Shown one piece after another: positions 4,957-6,355 of a stretch of DNA of 6,355 bases; the stretch's first letter is position 1; every line of letters begins with the position of its first letter. Below the pieces are notes generated by a model. It searched no databases and was not told where the DNA came from. It worked only from the letters and a program-made list of their open reading frames with translations. Location: the NCBI GenBank assembly GCA_951800675.1, contig CATOKC010000161.1:1-6355 (forward strand), read 5' to 3'. This DNA comes from an uncultured Oscillibacter sp. Lineage in GTDB: Bacteria > Bacillota_A > Clostridia > Oscillospirales > Oscillospiraceae. The translations under genes were made by a program, and so were the position numbers.

Positions 4957-5670
4957 ATGGAGCGTACCGATTTGATTGTCTGCCGGGACCTATCCCTGGG
5001 CTATGAGGGTCAGAGCGTCCTGACCCATTTGAATCTGCACATCCGGGCCGGAGACTATCTCTGTATTGTGGGGGACAATGGCTCCGGGAAGTCCACCCTG
5101 CTCCGGGGGCTTCTGGGGCTTCTGCCGCCCTTGTCGGGGACCATCGAACGGGCGGCGGAGCTGGAGCGGGGAGCCGTGGGTTACCTTCCCCAGCAGACAA
5201 AGGCTCAGCGGGACTTCCCCGCCACGGTGGAGGAGGTGGTCCTCTCCGGCTTTTTGAACCGGAAGGGCTTGGGGTTCTTTTACTCCGCCGCTCAGCGGTC
5301 CCAGGCGCTGATGAACCTGGGGAAGCTGGGGGCCCTGGAATTGAAAAACCAGAGCTATCGGGACCTCTCCGGAGGACAGCAGCAACGGGTGCTCCTGGCC
5401 CGGGCTCTCTGCGCCGCCGGGCGGCTCCTGATCCTGGACGAGCCCGTCACCGGTCTGGACCCCGCCGCTGCCCAGGACCTGTACAAAACTTTGGGCTATT
5501 TGAATAAAAAGGAGGGCATGGCGGTGGTTATGGTAACCCATGATCTCCGGCCCGCCCTCCGGGAAGCGGGAACCGTCCTGCATATCGGCCACGGGGGAAC
5601 CTTCCTGGGAACCCCGGCGGAGTATCTGGCCTCCCCCTATGGGAGGCGCTTCAAGGAGGCCTCGGAATGA
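4957..5670 (+). CDS. Zinc/manganese-family ABC importer ATP-binding protein (ZnuC-like)
   Basis: Complete 237-residue single nucleotide-binding domain that would power metal ion import at the inner face of the membrane. Motifs: Walker A GDNGSGKST (39-47), Q-loop YLPQQ (76-80), signature LSGGQQQR (137-144), Walker B LLILDEP (157-163), D-loop GLD (166-168) and switch His195 in VTHD. The FPATVEEVV segment (87-95) after the Q-loop and the LHIGHGGTFLGTP tail (208-220) are typical of the ZnuC/MntB/AdcC group. AGGAGG lies 6 bases before the ATG. Its stop overlaps the start of the ABC-3 permease gene, which supports the metal-transport call. The ion, Zn or Mn or less likely Fe, cannot be fixed without the binding protein, which is not upstream and may lie beyond the right edge. 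The symbol is therefore left open. Confidence 0.92.
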   Translation: MERTDLIVCRDLSLGYEGQSVLTHLNLHIRAGDYLCIVGDNGSGKSTLLRGLLGLLPPLSGTIERAAELERGAVGYLPQQTKAQRDFPATVEEVVLSGFLNRKGLGFFYSAAQRSQALMNLGKLGALELKNQSYRDLSGGQQQRVLLARALCAAGRLLILDEPVTGLDPAAAQDLYKTLGYLNKKEGMAVVMVTHDLRPALREAGTVLHIGHGGTFLGTPAEYLASPYGRRFKEASE

Positions 5671-6355
5671 GCTTATTGGAAATGTTCTCCTTCCCCTTCA
5701 TCCAGCGGGCCCTCATCGCCGGGGTGCTGGTGAGTTTGTGCGCCGCCCTGCTGGGGGTGCCCTTGGTTCTGAAACGGTACTCCATGATTGGCGACGGTCT
5801 TAGCCACGTGTCCTTCGGGGCCCTGGCCGTGGCGGCGGCCCTGGGGTTTACGCCGCTGTATTTCTCCATTCCTGTGGTGGTGGCGGCAGCCTTTCTCCTC
5901 CTCCGTGTGGCGGACAGCCCCCGGTGGAACAGCGACGCCGCCATCGCCGTGGTCAGCGCCTCCTCCCTGGCCCTGGGCGTGCTGGTAATCTCCAAGACCT
6001 CCGGCATGACCACGGATGTGGACAACTACATGTTCGGCAGTGTCCTGGCTATGAGCCAGGCGGACGTGGTCTTGTCCGTGGTGCTTTGCACGGCGGTGCT
6101 GGCGCTGTTTGTCCTGTTTTATCACCGAATTTTTGCCGTGACCTTTGACGAGAGCTTCTCCCGGGCCACAGGCTTGAAGGTGGAACGGTACAACGCCCTG
6201 TTGGCCATTCTGACGGCTTTGACCATCGTGCTGGGGATGCGGATGATGGGGGCCATGCTGATCTCCTCTCTGGTGATCTTCCCGGCGCTGACGGCCATGC
6301 GTCTCTTCCGGAGCTTTCGGGGGGTGGCCCTCTGCGCCGCCGCTACGTCGGTTGG
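5667..6355 (+). CDS. Metal ABC transporter permease, ABC-3 family (ZnuB-like), partial
   Basis: The frame starts at the ATG at 5667, which overlaps the ATPase stop as ATGA, so the two are translationally coupled. It stays open to the window end (229 codons; the family is usually about 260-290). The protein is strongly hydrophobic, with membrane segments at about 13-36, 48-82, 92-110, 131-153, 178-208 and a final one being entered. It carries the ABC-3 signature LVLKRYSMIGDGLSHVSFG (33-51), where the family normally has D-A-L-S-H; here it is D-G-L-S-H. The ATPase-contact loop TFDESFSRATGLKV (159-172) and the segment MGAMLISSLVIFPALTAM (194-211) are also typical. It forms the channel through which Zn or Mn would enter. 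The missing C-terminus and any following binding protein or Fur-type regulator lie outside. Confidence 0.93.
   Translation, partial: MSLLEMFSFPFIQRALIAGVLVSLCAALLGVPLVLKRYSMIGDGLSHVSFGALAVAAALGFTPLYFSIPVVVAAAFLLLRVADSPRWNSDAAIAVVSASSLALGVLVISKTSGMTTDVDNYMFGSVLAMSQADVVLSVVLCTAVLALFVLFYHRIFAVTFDESFSRATGLKVERYNALLAILTALTIVLGMRMMGAMLISSLVIFPALTAMRLFRSFRGVALCAAATSV

Noticed and set aside
5673..6125. Minus-strand frames opposite the metal permease
   Set aside because: They are antisense to a coupled ABC-3 permease frame with a clear family signature, and have low-complexity His/Gln/Gly-rich composition.

Overview
The window reads as an ordinary chromosomal stretch from a GC-rich, low-complexity-poor member of the Clostridia, most likely a gut Oscillospiraceae-type bacterium (Flavonifractor/Lawsonibacter-like). 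This placement is an inference. It rests on strong AGGAGG-type ribosome sites, a Gram-positive-style lipoprotein with a CGG(D/E)-Thr/Pro/Gln linker, strong GC bias at third codon positions, and compact promoters with near-consensus sigma-A boxes. No phage, transposase, CRISPR, tRNA or rRNA signal was seen.

Layout, left to right. (1) Positions 1-99, minus strand: the first 33 codons of a sugar-type ABC transporter ATPase that runs off the left edge. (2) Positions 171-216: a strong hairpin plus T-rich tract, read on the minus strand, between that ATPase and the upstream gene. (3) Positions 254-1297, minus: a lipoprotein sugar-binding protein of the RbsB-like periplasmic-binding class, the first gene of the transporter operon. 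(4) Positions 1298-1615: a gene-free stretch holding the binding-protein promoter, an operator-like inverted repeat over its start site, and two adjacent strong palindromes in the untranslated leader. (5) Positions 1616-3445, minus: full-length RecQ DNA helicase. (6) Positions 3468-4226, minus: a class I SAM-dependent methyltransferase, 22 bases upstream of recQ and almost certainly in the same transcript. (7) Positions 4227-4415: a divergent control region with a promoter facing each way, an 18-base palindrome and an operator-like inverted repeat. (8) Positions 4416-4889, plus: a GNAT acetyltransferase. (9) Positions 4957-5670 and 5667-6355, plus: the ATPase and permease of a zinc/manganese-family ABC importer, translationally coupled by an ATGA overlap and cut by the right edge.

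Functionally there are four transcription units: sugar uptake (minus), methyltransferase-recQ (minus), acetyltransferase (plus) and metal uptake (plus). All the genes belong to known families, and I see no undescribed multi-gene system. The parts worth a second look are regulatory. Two promoters carry 7-2-7 inverted repeats over the -10/start site, the sugar-binding-protein leader can fold into competing hairpins, a terminator-like hairpin splits the sugar transporter operon, and a short promoter block is repeated on both sides of the acetyltransferase gene.
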